Shown: piece by piece, positions 9,134 through 17,787 of the stretch | Position numbering within the stretch: position 1 is the first letter of the stretch | How the letters are laid out: each line of letters begins with the position of its first letter | NCBI GenBank assembly: GCA_027491355.1 | Contig: JAIXWI010000040.1 | Span: 1 to 37,464, forward strand | DNA length: 37,464 bases | Origin: Bacteroidota bacterium | Lineage (GTDB): Bacteria; Bacteroidota; Bacteroidia; UKL13-3 | Direction of reading: 5' to 3' | Notes under the pieces: model-generated | Databases searched by the model: none | Seen by the model: the letters and a program-made list of their open reading frames with translations, nothing else | What the model was told of the DNA's origin: nothing | Program-made: the position numbers and the translations under genes

Positions 9134-10396
9134 TCAATTTTTGAAATAGTTGTCTAAAGCTTGTCCTATTAGGTATACCTCTTCAAATTGGTTGTACAAG
9201 GGAACTGGGCTCATTCTTATGACATTGGGCTCTCTCCAATCTGGCATGATTTGATTGTCCTCTAAATAATCGAACAATTTTTTACCATTTTCTTTGACAA
9301 TAATCGAAAGTTGGCAACCCCTGTCTTTGGCGTTGCTTGGCGTGATGATGGTTAAATGCTCTTTGAACTGACTCAAAATAAATTCGAGGTATGCTGTTAG
9401 TAGTTCACTCTTTTTGCGAAGATTTTCTATGCCTGCAGCAACAAAAATATCTAGTGAGGCATTGTGAATAGCCATTGGAAAGATTTGGGCATTGCTCAAT
9501 TGCCAACCAGCTGCACCCTCCATAGGAATGAAACCTTTTTTCATGAGGAACCTACTTTTTTCATCATGCCCCCACCAACCAGCAAACCTAGGTAGGTTTG
9601 GATTATTTGCATGTCTTTCGTGTACAAAAACACCACTGGTTCCACCTGGTCCAGAGTTCAAATATTTGTAAGAACACCAAACAGCAAAGTCAACATTCCA
9701 ATGGTGCAATTCTAAGTGTAGGTTACCTGCCGCATGAGCCAAGTCAAAGCCCGCTACTGCACCTGCCGCATGTGTTGCCTCAGTAATGGCTTTCATGTCA
9801 AAGGCTTGTCCGGTTAAATAGTTAACACCGCCCATCATAACAATGGCCAGTTCGTTTTTGTGAAGAGCAATGGCTGCTAGAATGTCTTCAGTTCTCAGGG
9901 TGTGTTCACCTTCCCTCGGAAATAACTCTACAATGGCCTCATTGGGTTCAAACCCATGAAACTTGGCTTGCGATTCCATTGCATATTGGTCTGATGGAAA
10001 GGCATTGCCCTCCATGATAATTTTATACCTTTTTGGCGTGGGCCTATAAAAACTTACCATCATCAGGTGTAAATTGGCAGTAAGGTTATTCATAATTACC
10101 ACTTCTATTGGTTTTGCTCCAACAACTTTTGCAGCTTTTTCAGTTAAAAAATGGTGGTAATACATCCAAGGGTTTTTACCTTTGAAATGTCCTTCTACAC
10201 CAAGTTTAGCCCAATCTTCAAGTTCTTGATTAACGGCATTTTGAACAGTCTTAGGCTGCAAACCCAATGAATTACCACATAAATAAATTTGTTTTTTTCC
10301 GTCTAATGTAGGTATGTGAAACTGGTTACGGAAACCTGACAATGGATCTTGTTGGTCGAGGTTTTTTGCAAATTCGCGGGTGTTTTGAAAAATCAT
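9134..10396 (-). CDS. kynU: Kynureninase
   Basis: 420 aa, full length. This PLP-dependent fold-type I hydrolase cleaves 3-hydroxykynurenine (or kynurenine) to 3-hydroxyanthranilate (or anthranilate) plus alanine. It has the N-terminal YLCGNSLGLQPK motif, FPSDQYAMESQ, the cofactor-binding GFDLAHAAGN (D218, H221), and the Schiff-base lysine in WCSYKYLNSGPGG (K244). It is first of the kmo/kynU pair, and its product order relative to kmo fits NAD synthesis rather than simple anthranilate release, although both are possible. The DUF2452 gene ends 57 nt upstream on the same strand. Confidence 0.96.
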   Translation of the reverse strand: MIFQNTREFAKNLDQQDPLSGFRNQFHIPTLDGKKQIYLCGNSLGLQPKTVQNAVNQELEDWAKLGVEGHFKGKNPWMYYHHFLTEKAAKVVGAKPIEVVIMNNLTANLHLMMVSFYRPTPKRYKIIMEGNAFPSDQYAMESQAKFHGFEPNEAIVELFPREGEHTLRTEDILAAIALHKNELAIVMMGGVNYLTGQAFDMKAITEATHAAGAVAGFDLAHAAGNLHLELHHWNVDFAVWCSYKYLNSGPGGTSGVFVHERHANNPNLPRFAGWWGHDEKSRFLMKKGFIPMEGAAGWQLSNAQIFPMAIHNASLDIFVAAGIENLRKKSELLTAYLEFILSQFKEHLTIITPSNAKDRGCQLSIIVKENGKKLFDYLEDNQIMPDWREPNVIRMSPVPLYNQFEEVYLIGQALDNYFKN

Positions 10397-10453
10397 ATCA
10401 GAAATTAATGGACAATTTTACACAAAATTGCGCGAATACTTAAAAAGGAATGC

Positions 10454-10882
10454 TTATTTAACCAAATCCCAACTATGGTCTCCTAGTAATTTTACGCTTG
10501 CAACATGGTTGCCAATTGGTTTGCTTCGTCCCCATTCTTGGGGTCCAATGAGAGATAATTTATAATGGTCATCGATTTCATAAACATGGTATACTTGACC
10601 AATAACAGGTGTGAAACGCATGTCCGATTGGTAAATTTTTTCAGAGACCGTCAAACGTTGTTCTATTTCTCGAACCTGCTGCATGATTAAATCAGCTTGT
10701 TTTTTTAGCATTCCAATTTCTTGGTTGGCATAGTGATGCATGGCCTCTACAGCATTTGCTTTAATTTTATTTTTGTCTTCTGGTCTAATAACCGGAGCGC
10801 CAATACTGAGTGGTATTGGAGACAAAGAATTTGGTCCAATATAACTGCCATCCTCGTTGTAAAACTCTTTTTCTGTTGCCAT
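10454..10882 (-). CDS. DUF2452 family protein
   Basis: 142 aa, no signal peptide or membrane segment. The N-terminal half has PNSLSPIPLSIGAP and then an amphipathic helix of about 55 residues (EAMHHYANQEIGMLKKQADLI onward) with coiled-coil character. The C-terminal half is a compact beta-rich unit: FTPVIGQVYHVYE, LSLIGPQEWG, HVASVKLLGDHSW. This pattern matches DUF2452, the family of eukaryotic C1orf50, for which I know no biochemical function. It lies 57 nt before kynU on the same strand and may share its transcript. The assignment is from memory of the family pattern and is not proof of orthology. Confidence 0.7.
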   Translation of the reverse strand: MATEKEFYNEDGSYIGPNSLSPIPLSIGAPVIRPEDKNKIKANAVEAMHHYANQEIGMLKKQADLIMQQVREIEQRLTVSEKIYQSDMRFTPVIGQVYHVYEIDDHYKLSLIGPQEWGRSKPIGNHVASVKLLGDHSWDLVK

Positions 10883-10997
10883 GTATTGTTAAAAACCAAT
10901 AATATTCCAAAAGGTTTGGATTGGCTATAATTTTAAGTTCAAACCCAAAGAATCAAACAGAATTATAAAAAGAAAAACTATACAAGCAATAAATGGT

Positions 10998-11005
10998 TAA
11001 ATTTG
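10998..11005 (+). promoter_or_regulatory. Candidate -7 box for ispH
   Basis: TAAATTTG matches TAnnTTTG and lies 18 bp before the ispH ATG at 11024. No TTG is found at the -33 spacing. It overlaps the in-frame upstream TTG at 11003, which argues against that codon as the start. Confidence 0.3.
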
Positions 11006-11023
11006 TTAAATAAGTTAGCATTT

Positions 11024-11866
11024 ATGCAAGTTCAAGTTGAAATTGATGAACAATCAGGTTTTTGTTTCGGTGTGGTCTTTGCTATTCAGATGGCCGAGGA
11101 TATATTAAATGAAGAAGGCCATTTATATTGTTTAGGAGATATTGTTCACAATGATGAGGAAGTGGCAAGGCTCAAAGCAAAAGGACTTGAAATCATTGAC
11201 CATGATAAGTTCAAAACACTTACCAAAGTAAAAGTGTTGATTCGTGCACATGGAGAACCTCCTGAAACATATCAGTTGGCCCTTGACAATCAAATAGAGT
11301 TGGTAGATGCAAGTTGTCCGGTAGTATTGAAACTACAAAATCGTGTCAGAGAAGCAGCCAACGACGAAGAACAAATTATTATTTATGGCAAACACGGCCA
11401 TGCCGAAGTAAAGGGTTTATTGGGTCAGACCAGGGGCAATGCCATTGTTATTGAAAAGTTTGAAGAGCTAGACCAGTATACATTACCTAACAAGGTGCAG
11501 TTATACAGCCAAACCACCAAACGAACAAAAAATTTATATGCCCTTAAACAATTGTTAGAAGACAAAGGTATTCAAGTAGATTTCAATGATACGCTTTGCA
11601 GACAGGTAAGCAACAGAGACATTCAACTCCGCGATTTTTCAAAAAAATACGATGTAGTTGTTTTTGTAGCAGGGGTTAAATCTTCGAATGGTAAAGTGTT
11701 GTATGATGTATGCAAAGACAACAATCCGCGCACGCATTTTATCAGTCATGAAAATGAATTAGACAAAGCTTGGTTCAATACAGGAGAAAATGTTGGAATA
11801 TGTGGTGCAACATCAACTCCTCAATGGCAAATGGAAAAAGTTCAAGCTGCAATTTTAGCATTATGA
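11024..11866 (+). CDS. ispH: 4-hydroxy-3-methylbut-2-enyl diphosphate reductase
   Basis: 280 aa from the ATG at 11024. An upstream TTG (11003) would add seven residues absent in homologs. IspH is the last step of the MEP isoprenoid pathway: a [4Fe-4S] enzyme that reduces HMBPP to IPP and DMAPP. The three cluster cysteines are present: C14 (SGFCFGV), C98 (DASCPVV) and C192 (DTLCRQVSNRD). Substrate-binding residues are seen in VHND (H42), AHGEPP (H76), GHAEVKG (H126) and GATSTPQW near the end. Its TGA overlaps the ATG of the next gene (ATGA), so translation of the peroxidase is probably coupled. Confidence 0.96.
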   Translation: MQVQVEIDEQSGFCFGVVFAIQMAEDILNEEGHLYCLGDIVHNDEEVARLKAKGLEIIDHDKFKTLTKVKVLIRAHGEPPETYQLALDNQIELVDASCPVVLKLQNRVREAANDEEQIIIYGKHGHAEVKGLLGQTRGNAIVIEKFEELDQYTLPNKVQLYSQTTKRTKNLYALKQLLEDKGIQVDFNDTLCRQVSNRDIQLRDFSKKYDVVVFVAGVKSSNGKVLYDVCKDNNPRTHFISHENELDKAWFNTGENVGICGATSTPQWQMEKVQAAILAL

Positions 11867-12426
11867 AAAACACCTTCAAATACATTTTAACAGCACTGGT
11901 TTTATTACCTGTTGTTTATGCTTTTTCTTTTATGCCTAACAGTAAAACAGAAAAACACTTTCACCAATTTAAAATACAATCTTTAACAGGCGGCAAAACC
12001 ATTGATATGGCCCAATTGAAAGGCAAGTATGTTTTGTGTGTGAATGTGGCCAGTTACTGTGGTTATACCAAACAATATACAGCCTTAATTAATTTACAAA
12101 AACGCTACGCTTCAAAATTGGTTGTTTTAGGTTTTCCTTGTAACCAATTTGGCGAGCAAGAACCTGGAACACCTTCTGAAATCAGTAGTTTTTGTAAAAA
12201 AACTTATGGTGTAAATTTCATGCTTACAGAAAAAATTGATGTAAAAGGAAGTGCGCAACACCCCATTTACAAATGGCTTACTGATGCAAAATTGAACTTA
12301 AAAGAAAGCCATGAAGTAAAATGGAATTTCAATAAATTTTTGATTGACCCTTCAGGCAATTGGCTTGCTTATTTTCCTTCTTCAACAGACCCATTGGACG
12401 AAGCAATTATCCAATATTTGAAGTAG
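11863..12426 (+). CDS. Exported Cys-type glutathione peroxidase
   Basis: 187 aa. The ATG overlaps the ispH stop by 4 nt (ATGA). The frame stays open further upstream but there it runs antiparallel to nothing but ispH sense sequence, so those codons are not used. Residues 1-21 form an N-terminal hydrophobic segment (KYILTALVLLPVVYAF) with a Lys before it, so the protein is exported or membrane-anchored. The core matches glutathione/thioredoxin peroxidases: NVASYCGYTKQY (peroxidatic C66, Cys replacing Sec), LGFPCNQFGEQEPG, and KWNFNKFL with the Trp154-Asn155 of the catalytic tetrad. It reduces hydroperoxides. Bacterial Cys-GPx proteins usually take electrons from thioredoxin, so the electron donor in the periplasm is unclear. 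Its stop abuts the stop of comF. Confidence 0.9.
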   Translation: MKNTFKYILTALVLLPVVYAFSFMPNSKTEKHFHQFKIQSLTGGKTIDMAQLKGKYVLCVNVASYCGYTKQYTALINLQKRYASKLVVLGFPCNQFGEQEPGTPSEISSFCKKTYGVNFMLTEKIDVKGSAQHPIYKWLTDAKLNLKESHEVKWNFNKFLIDPSGNWLAYFPSSTDPLDEAIIQYLK

Positions 12427-13113
12427 TTAAGGAGCAAAGGCCAAGGCTGCAATACTTATTTTACAATTTGTATGTTGTTGCAAAGTCTTTGCTAAACTTT
12501 CAATGGTTGCCCCCGTTGTTATTACATCATCAACCAGTAAAAAATGATGATGTTGAGATATTTCAAGCAATGGCATGTCTATTTCATAAATATCCAGTAC
12601 ATTCTCCCAGCGCTCTATTCTAGATTTAGCCGTTTGAGTGCTGGTGTGAACCTTTCGTTTTACACAAGAACTTATGTTCTGAATTTGTGTAACAGCAGCA
12701 ATTCCTTGAACTATAAGTTCGCTTTGGTTGAAACCTCTTTTCTTAGCTCTTTTGGGATGCAATGGAACTGCAATAATTCCATTCACACCAAGCTGTTTGA
12801 GTTCTTCTTTTATTTGATTTCCATAGCTTTTACCCAAATCTATTGCCAGTTGTTTGTTCCCTTTGTATTTGATTGCTTGAATGATGCTTTTAGTCAATCC
12901 TGCTTTTTTGTAAATTAAGAAGGCAAAAGCTTGTTCAATACTTACCCTTCCCCAGAAGGTTTTTGCTAGAGGATTGCTAACCTGATGATGAAAATTAGCC
13001 AATGGCAACTCTATTTGGCAATTCAAACACAGGTGTTGTTCTTGTTCCAATAACACCTTACTGCACCCAATACATCCAATAGGAAACAAGACTTGCATGA
13101 AAGCTTTGATCAT
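12427..13113 (-). CDS. comF: ComF family phosphoribosyltransferase-like protein
   Basis: 228 aa from the ATG at 13113. A TTG at 13134 is possible. An N-terminal four-Cys zinc module (C14, C17, C29, C32: CIGC...CLNC) and a PRTase fold with VPLHPKRAKKRGFNQSE and the PRPP-binding loop FLLVDDVITTGAT (about 191-203) define the ComF/GntX family. ComF acts in handling of ssDNA during natural transformation in Gram-positives, while in Bacteroidota its role is unproven. It follows the peptidase gene by about 50 nt on the same strand and is probably cotranscribed. It meets the peroxidase gene tail to tail with no spacer. Confidence 0.88.
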   Translation of the reverse strand: MIKAFMQVLFPIGCIGCSKVLLEQEQHLCLNCQIELPLANFHHQVSNPLAKTFWGRVSIEQAFAFLIYKKAGLTKSIIQAIKYKGNKQLAIDLGKSYGNQIKEELKQLGVNGIIAVPLHPKRAKKRGFNQSELIVQGIAAVTQIQNISSCVKRKVHTSTQTAKSRIERWENVLDIYEIDMPLLEISQHHHFLLVDDVITTGATIESLAKTLQQHTNCKISIAALAFAP

Positions 13114-13165
13114 GCCATAAAGATCTATGTTCAATGCATATGGTTTTCCTTAAAAACTAGCTTAA

Positions 13166-15313
13166 TTATTCAATCTTTTTGTAACCAGCACCTAAATTCC
13201 ACAAAATAAAACTCCACATATCGGTGGCATCATCAATTAATTTTGTGGTAGGTTTTCCAGCGCCATGCCCTGCTTTGCTATCTATACGAATCAATACAGG
13301 ATTTCCATTGGTAGCTTGGTTTGCTTGTAATGTACCAGCAAACTTAAATGAATGGGCTGGCACTACTCTGTCGTCGTGGTCTGCTGTCATGATAAGTGTT
13401 GCCGGATAATTTACCCCCTTTTTTACATTGTGGAGTGGAGAATATTTGATTAAATAATTGAATTGTGATTCGTTTTCACTGCTGCCGTATTCAACAGCCC
13501 ATCCCCATCCAATTGTAAATTTGTGGTAGCGCAGCATGTCTAATACGCCTACAGCAGGTATAGCAACCTTGAACAAAGTAGGTTCTTGTGTCATACAGGC
13601 ACCGACTAAAAGTCCTCCATTTGACCCACCATGTATAGCAAGTTTTTCACTTGAAGTATATTTATTTGCTATTAAATATTTTGCAGCAGCAATAAAATCA
13701 TCGAATACAGTTTGTTTTTTGGCCAACATTCCAGCTTGATGCCAAGCTTCTCCATATTCACCACCACCTCTTAAATTGGCAACAGCATAAATACCGCCCT
13801 GTTCCAAAAAGGCCATTCTTGATATTGAAAAACCAGGGGTTAGGTTGATATTGAAACCGCCATAACCATATAACAAGGTTGGGTTATTTCCATCAAGTTT
13901 GAGTCCTTTTTTGCTGATGATGAATAATGGTATTTTAACCCCATCCTTTGAAGGATAAAAAACTTGTTTGGTTTCAAAATCAGAGGTGTTTAAGTTGATA
14001 GTTGTTTTTTTAAACAATGTGCTCGTTCCATTTTCAACGTTATAATGGTAGATTTCTCCTGGGTTGGTAAAAGAACTAAATGAATAGAAGGCTTCTTGGT
14101 CTGTTTTTTTACCTGAAATTCCTGATGTAGTGCCAATTTCTGGTAATGGAATTTCATGTTCAAGTACACCCGAATAACTGTATTGAAATAAACGGGAACT
14201 GGCATCTTTTAAAAATGTAGCAAACAATTTTCCACCACAAGTACTTACTTGTTCTAATAAATTTTCTGATGCGGCTATAATGGTTTTCCAGTTGGATGGA
14301 GATGGATTCAATGGATCTACCTGAACCAATTGGTATGTTGGCGCATTGTAATCTGTGAGTACCAACAATTGGTTGTCTACATTGTCTATAACCGAGTAGT
14401 TATGAGTAAATCCTTTGAACAATAGGTTGAATTTGTTTTCATTTTTGTTGAGATCTTGAAACCAAATTTCTGAACCTGATGTTCCTTCAGAACAATTGAT
14501 TAAGAGATAGCGTTCGTCTTCTGTAACTGCTGCATTGAAATACCTCAATGGATGCAATTTGTCTTCATAAATTAGCACATCTTCTGATTGGCTTTTTCCC
14601 ATTTCATGGTAGTAAATTTTCATGAATTCATTTTGTCCGCTGAATGCTTTTCCTGCTTTAGGCTCATCGTATCGGCTGTAGTAAAAACCGTTACCTCTCC
14701 AAACAGCATTGCTAAATTTTACCCATTGAATTTGATCTTTAAGTCTGTTACCATTTTTTGTTTCAATGACAATTATTTCGTTCCAATCGCTGCCACTTTT
14801 GGCAATACTAACAGCCATGAATTGATGGTCTTTACTAAACGTAATTCCAGACAAGGAAGTGGTACCGTCTGCTGACAGTTTATTTGGGTCTAGGAACAAT
14901 TGTGCCTTGCCATTTAAACCAGTTTGTTTGTACAATACACTTTGATTTTGTAATCCATCATTTTTAAAAAAGTACAAGTCATTGCCTTCTTTAAAAGGCG
15001 TTCCAAGCCTTTCATAGTTCCAAATCTTAGCCAACCTGTCTTTGATATTTGATTTAAAAGGTATTTGATTTAAAAAATCTTGTGTACAATTGTTTTGTTG
15101 AACAACCCATTCTTTTACTTTCTGGGCAGTATCTGCTTCAAGCCATCTGTATGGGTCTGCTATTGGGTGACCAAAATAATTATCAATAACGGAGTCTGTT
15201 TGAGATACTGGATATGGCATAGCTTGAATTACCTTTTGATTGTTAGTTGATTGTTGACATGCAATTGCTGAAAAGCCAATGATGAGCATGAAAAAAGTCT
15301 TAAATGGTGTCAT
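13166..15313 (-). CDS. Prolyl oligopeptidase (S9A) lipoprotein
   Basis: 715 aa. The N-terminus is a lipoprotein signal: FFMLIIGFSAIAC with the lipobox Cys at 19. Residues about 30-460 form the seven-bladed propeller that gates small peptides, preceded by the S9A entry motif HPIADPYRWLE. Residues about 460-715 are the alpha/beta-hydrolase domain with LYGYGGFN, ANLRGGGEYGE and the nucleophile motif HGGSNGGLLVG (S564). D647 (ADHDDRVVP) and H683 (KAGHGAGKP) complete the triad. It cleaves short peptides after proline and is lipid-anchored, so it acts in the periplasm or on the outer membrane. The minus-strand start is opposite to the EamA-like gene. Confidence 0.94.
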   Translation of the reverse strand: MTPFKTFFMLIIGFSAIACQQSTNNQKVIQAMPYPVSQTDSVIDNYFGHPIADPYRWLEADTAQKVKEWVVQQNNCTQDFLNQIPFKSNIKDRLAKIWNYERLGTPFKEGNDLYFFKNDGLQNQSVLYKQTGLNGKAQLFLDPNKLSADGTTSLSGITFSKDHQFMAVSIAKSGSDWNEIIVIETKNGNRLKDQIQWVKFSNAVWRGNGFYYSRYDEPKAGKAFSGQNEFMKIYYHEMGKSQSEDVLIYEDKLHPLRYFNAAVTEDERYLLINCSEGTSGSEIWFQDLNKNENKFNLLFKGFTHNYSVIDNVDNQLLVLTDYNAPTYQLVQVDPLNPSPSNWKTIIAASENLLEQVSTCGGKLFATFLKDASSRLFQYSYSGVLEHEIPLPEIGTTSGISGKKTDQEAFYSFSSFTNPGEIYHYNVENGTSTLFKKTTINLNTSDFETKQVFYPSKDGVKIPLFIISKKGLKLDGNNPTLLYGYGGFNINLTPGFSISRMAFLEQGGIYAVANLRGGGEYGEAWHQAGMLAKKQTVFDDFIAAAKYLIANKYTSSEKLAIHGGSNGGLLVGACMTQEPTLFKVAIPAVGVLDMLRYHKFTIGWGWAVEYGSSENESQFNYLIKYSPLHNVKKGVNYPATLIMTADHDDRVVPAHSFKFAGTLQANQATNGNPVLIRIDSKAGHGAGKPTTKLIDDATDMWSFILWNLGAGYKKIE

Positions 15314-15419
15314 TTTTCAAAAATATTGTATGCTTTTCATACTGCAAAGTAAATGTAATTATTAAGCAGCTTGGGTTCAAACAGCAAGTTGTTTTATAAG
15401 GTTTTATTAAGCATACTAA

Positions 15420-15452
15420 TTGTTCAGAAGACAAATATCTTTGTTACTTTTG
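15420..15452 (+). promoter_or_regulatory. Promoter for EamA-like permease
   Basis: TTG (15420-15422), 22 bp, TACTTTTG (15445-15452). A second overlapping -7 match, TATCTTTG, lies at 15436-15443. Transcription from here would give a leader of about 20 nt to the ATG at 15479 and excludes the upstream TTG (15371) as start. Confidence 0.45.
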
Positions 15453-15478
15453 CTAACAATCATTTCTTCCTACCCAAT

Positions 15479-16324
15479 ATGCTCATTCAATTCTATGAAT
15501 TATCTGGTTTTGTTTTCATCATTTTTATTTTATTAGAAGTTTTAATAAGAAGGTACAGTGTTCAAACCAATACAATTTTATTTTTATACAAACGCAGCGT
15601 CTTAACCCTTGTTTTTGCTTTTGCATGGCTCATGGCATCTGGTACATATAGGGAATACCCTCATGCCAGTCATTTAATAAAAGTTTTTGAATGTGCTATT
15701 TTAATGGCATTAGGATTAATAGGGTTTATTGAGGCCAATAAGTATCTATCTCTTGCAAATGTTTTAACAATTCAAATGTTAGGCATTTCAATCAGGTTGC
15801 TGTTTATAGAGAATCAGCAGTTCAATATGTTTGTATTTTTGAGTCTGATATTGAGTGCCATTGGTATACTCATTCATTTTAGCTTACCTGAGAATAGGAT
15901 TGGGGTGTTTTGGGCTGTTTTGAGCACATTGGGCTGGACGTTTGGATACCAATCTTTGTTCATTCCACTCAAAGCAATTGGAGCCCCTTGGAGTTTAGTT
16001 TTTGTAGAAACTATCATATTTATACTGAGTGTTTTGATTTTGTTTTTCAGGAAACAAGCCTTTCACATAACAAATACAATAGCAGACATAGAGGCTTCAA
16101 CTGTTATCATTGCATTGTTAAGTACAATCAGTGTTTTGGTATTGGCATATGGTGCAAAGTTTTTCCCAATGGATTCTCTAACTCCGGTATACCTGTGTAT
16201 ATATCCAATTTCAATAATAGTGGTAAGGGTTATTTTTAATGAAATTATATTGACCAAAGAGTGGATTGGAAATGGGCTAATAGTTACAGGCGTGTTTTGT
16301 GCATATATTTTCCGTAATTTTTAA
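15479..16324 (+). CDS. EamA/DMT-like permease, about ten membrane segments
   Basis: 281 aa from the ATG at 15479, chosen because the promoter lies downstream of the only longer start. The protein is nearly all hydrophobic helices separated by short loops (FVFIIFILLEVL, VLTLVFAFAWLMA, FVFLSLILSAIGILIHF, LVFVETIIFILSVLILFF, VIIALLSTISVLVLAYG, YPISIIVVRVIF, GNGLIVTGVFCAYIF). The size, the two-fold halves and the final segment 'EIILTKEWIGNGLIVTGV' resemble EamA drug/metabolite transporters. Substrate cannot be told. It is divergent from the prolyl oligopeptidase, and a TlpA-like gene follows 51 nt later. Confidence 0.7.
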   Translation: MLIQFYELSGFVFIIFILLEVLIRRYSVQTNTILFLYKRSVLTLVFAFAWLMASGTYREYPHASHLIKVFECAILMALGLIGFIEANKYLSLANVLTIQMLGISIRLLFIENQQFNMFVFLSLILSAIGILIHFSLPENRIGVFWAVLSTLGWTFGYQSLFIPLKAIGAPWSLVFVETIIFILSVLILFFRKQAFHITNTIADIEASTVIIALLSTISVLVLAYGAKFFPMDSLTPVYLCIYPISIIVVRVIFNEIILTKEWIGNGLIVTGVFCAYIFRNF

Positions 16325-16344
16325 ATTCATAGCTCATTTAAAAT

Positions 16345-16352
16345 TATTTTTG
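16345..16352 (+). promoter_or_regulatory. Candidate -7 box for TlpA-like gene
   Basis: TATTTTTG fits TAnnTTTG and lies 23 bp before the ATG at 16376. No TTG lies at 17-23 bp upstream. Read-through from the permease gene is equally possible. Confidence 0.3.
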
Positions 16353-16375
16353 AACGTTTACCAAACATAAAATTA

Positions 16376-17764
16376 ATGAAGCCTATTATAAAATTTGTTA
16401 CACTTTGTATACTTTTTTCCTTCAAATTATCAGCCCAAACTATAAAAGGGAGAATGCCTGTATTGGCCGGTCAGACAGTAAAGTTAGAGGGCTTTAAAGG
16501 TTTTAAAAGCTATACGGTGGCAACTACTGCTTTTGCAGAAAATGGTTCTTTTGAACTCAGGTTCTCTTCTAGTGACTATGGTATGGCATACCTGGTTGTT
16601 AAAGGTCAAAAACCCTTTTTAGTTCTGCTTGCAGATGAATCCATAGAGTTGACGGGTGATGGTTTTAACAATCCTCAAGAGGTACAAATATTAACAGGTA
16701 AATTAAACCAACTTTTTGCTCAATATGCTAATGAACACCCAAAAAGAGAGCAGGCGCTGAGTGCTTGGATTTACCTTGAAAATATTTACGGCAGCGATAC
16801 AGTTTTTAAGAACAAGGGACAACAATTCATTCAAATTCAATCTGAAATTACGCGCATTCAAAAAGAAGATGAAATGTTTTTAACATCACTCCCAATAAAT
16901 TCTTATTTACGTTGGTTTTTACCTGTAAGAAAAATAGTCAGCAATGTATCAACCATAGCCCAACAAAGGGTTCAAGAAATACCTTTTACTTTGTCTTTTT
17001 TTCGCTCATTGGATTATTCAGATAACAGGCTCTACAAAAGTGGTTTGTTAAAGGATGCTTTAGAAGGAAATTTTTGGTTAATAGAAAACAGTGGTCAACC
17101 ATTAGATTCTGTTAATGCAGAAATGAAAAGAGCCATTGACGCTATAGTTGGCTCTTTACTCAAGGACGAAATGAAGTTGAATGAAATCACTGATTACCTT
17201 TTTGATTTATTGGAAAGGCAGAGTTTGTTTCAGGCTTCTGAGTATTTGGCTTTGAAAGTTTTGAATGAAAAGAGTTGTACACTCAATAACGATTTGGCAA
17301 AACAATTGGAGACCTACCGTGCCATGAAAAAAGGCAATACAGCACCCGATATTGTTTTCCCATCAAACGCTTTTTACCCAGTAGGAAAACCGGTTAAAAA
17401 ACTATCTGAACTAACAAGCAAATACACTGTGGTTGTTTTTGGTGCAAGTTGGTGTCCAAAATGTAAAGAGGAGTTGCCTGCAATTGCCAAGCATTATGCC
17501 AATTGGAAAGCCAATGGTGTTGAAGTTGTGTTTGTGTCATTGGATGATAACAAGGAACAATTTACAGGTTTTTCAAAAGATTTTCCTTTTATCAGTGTTT
17601 GTGATTTTAAAAAGTGGAACAGCCCAATTGCAAATGATTATTATGTATTTGGAACGCCAACCATTTATCTATTAGATCAAAATAGAGAAATTTTGTTGCG
17701 TCCAATTTCTGTTCAACAAATGGATGCTTGGGTTGATTGGTTTTTAGTGAAAGCCAACAAATAG
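16376..17764 (+). CDS. Exported TlpA-like thioredoxin-fold protein
   Basis: 462 aa. Signal peptide 1-20 (FVTLCILFSFKLSA/QT). Residues about 21-100 are a beta-rich domain like the DUF4369-type N-terminus of Bacteroidota TlpA proteins (IKGRMPVLAGQTVKLEGF). About 105-315 is a helical linker domain. Residues about 322-460 are a thioredoxin fold with the redox motif WCPKC (C360, C363), preceded by VVVFGAS and followed by the cis-Pro loop FGTPTIYLLD. It probably reduces or oxidises periplasmic disulfides, for instance in cytochrome c maturation or oxidative defence. The exact partner is unknown. It converges on the GH-A hydrolase with 23 nt between stops. Confidence 0.85.
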   Translation: MKPIIKFVTLCILFSFKLSAQTIKGRMPVLAGQTVKLEGFKGFKSYTVATTAFAENGSFELRFSSSDYGMAYLVVKGQKPFLVLLADESIELTGDGFNNPQEVQILTGKLNQLFAQYANEHPKREQALSAWIYLENIYGSDTVFKNKGQQFIQIQSEITRIQKEDEMFLTSLPINSYLRWFLPVRKIVSNVSTIAQQRVQEIPFTLSFFRSLDYSDNRLYKSGLLKDALEGNFWLIENSGQPLDSVNAEMKRAIDAIVGSLLKDEMKLNEITDYLFDLLERQSLFQASEYLALKVLNEKSCTLNNDLAKQLETYRAMKKGNTAPDIVFPSNAFYPVGKPVKKLSELTSKYTVVVFGASWCPKCKEELPAIAKHYANWKANGVEVVFVSLDDNKEQFTGFSKDFPFISVCDFKKWNSPIANDYYVFGTPTIYLLDQNREILLRPISVQQMDAWVDWFLVKANK

Positions 17765-17787
17765 TAATTGGGTAGGAATTCTTTTTG

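Noticed and set aside
11003-11023. ispH start at the upstream TTG
   Set aside because: The TTG is part of the candidate -7 box, and family N-termini begin at the ATG at 11024.
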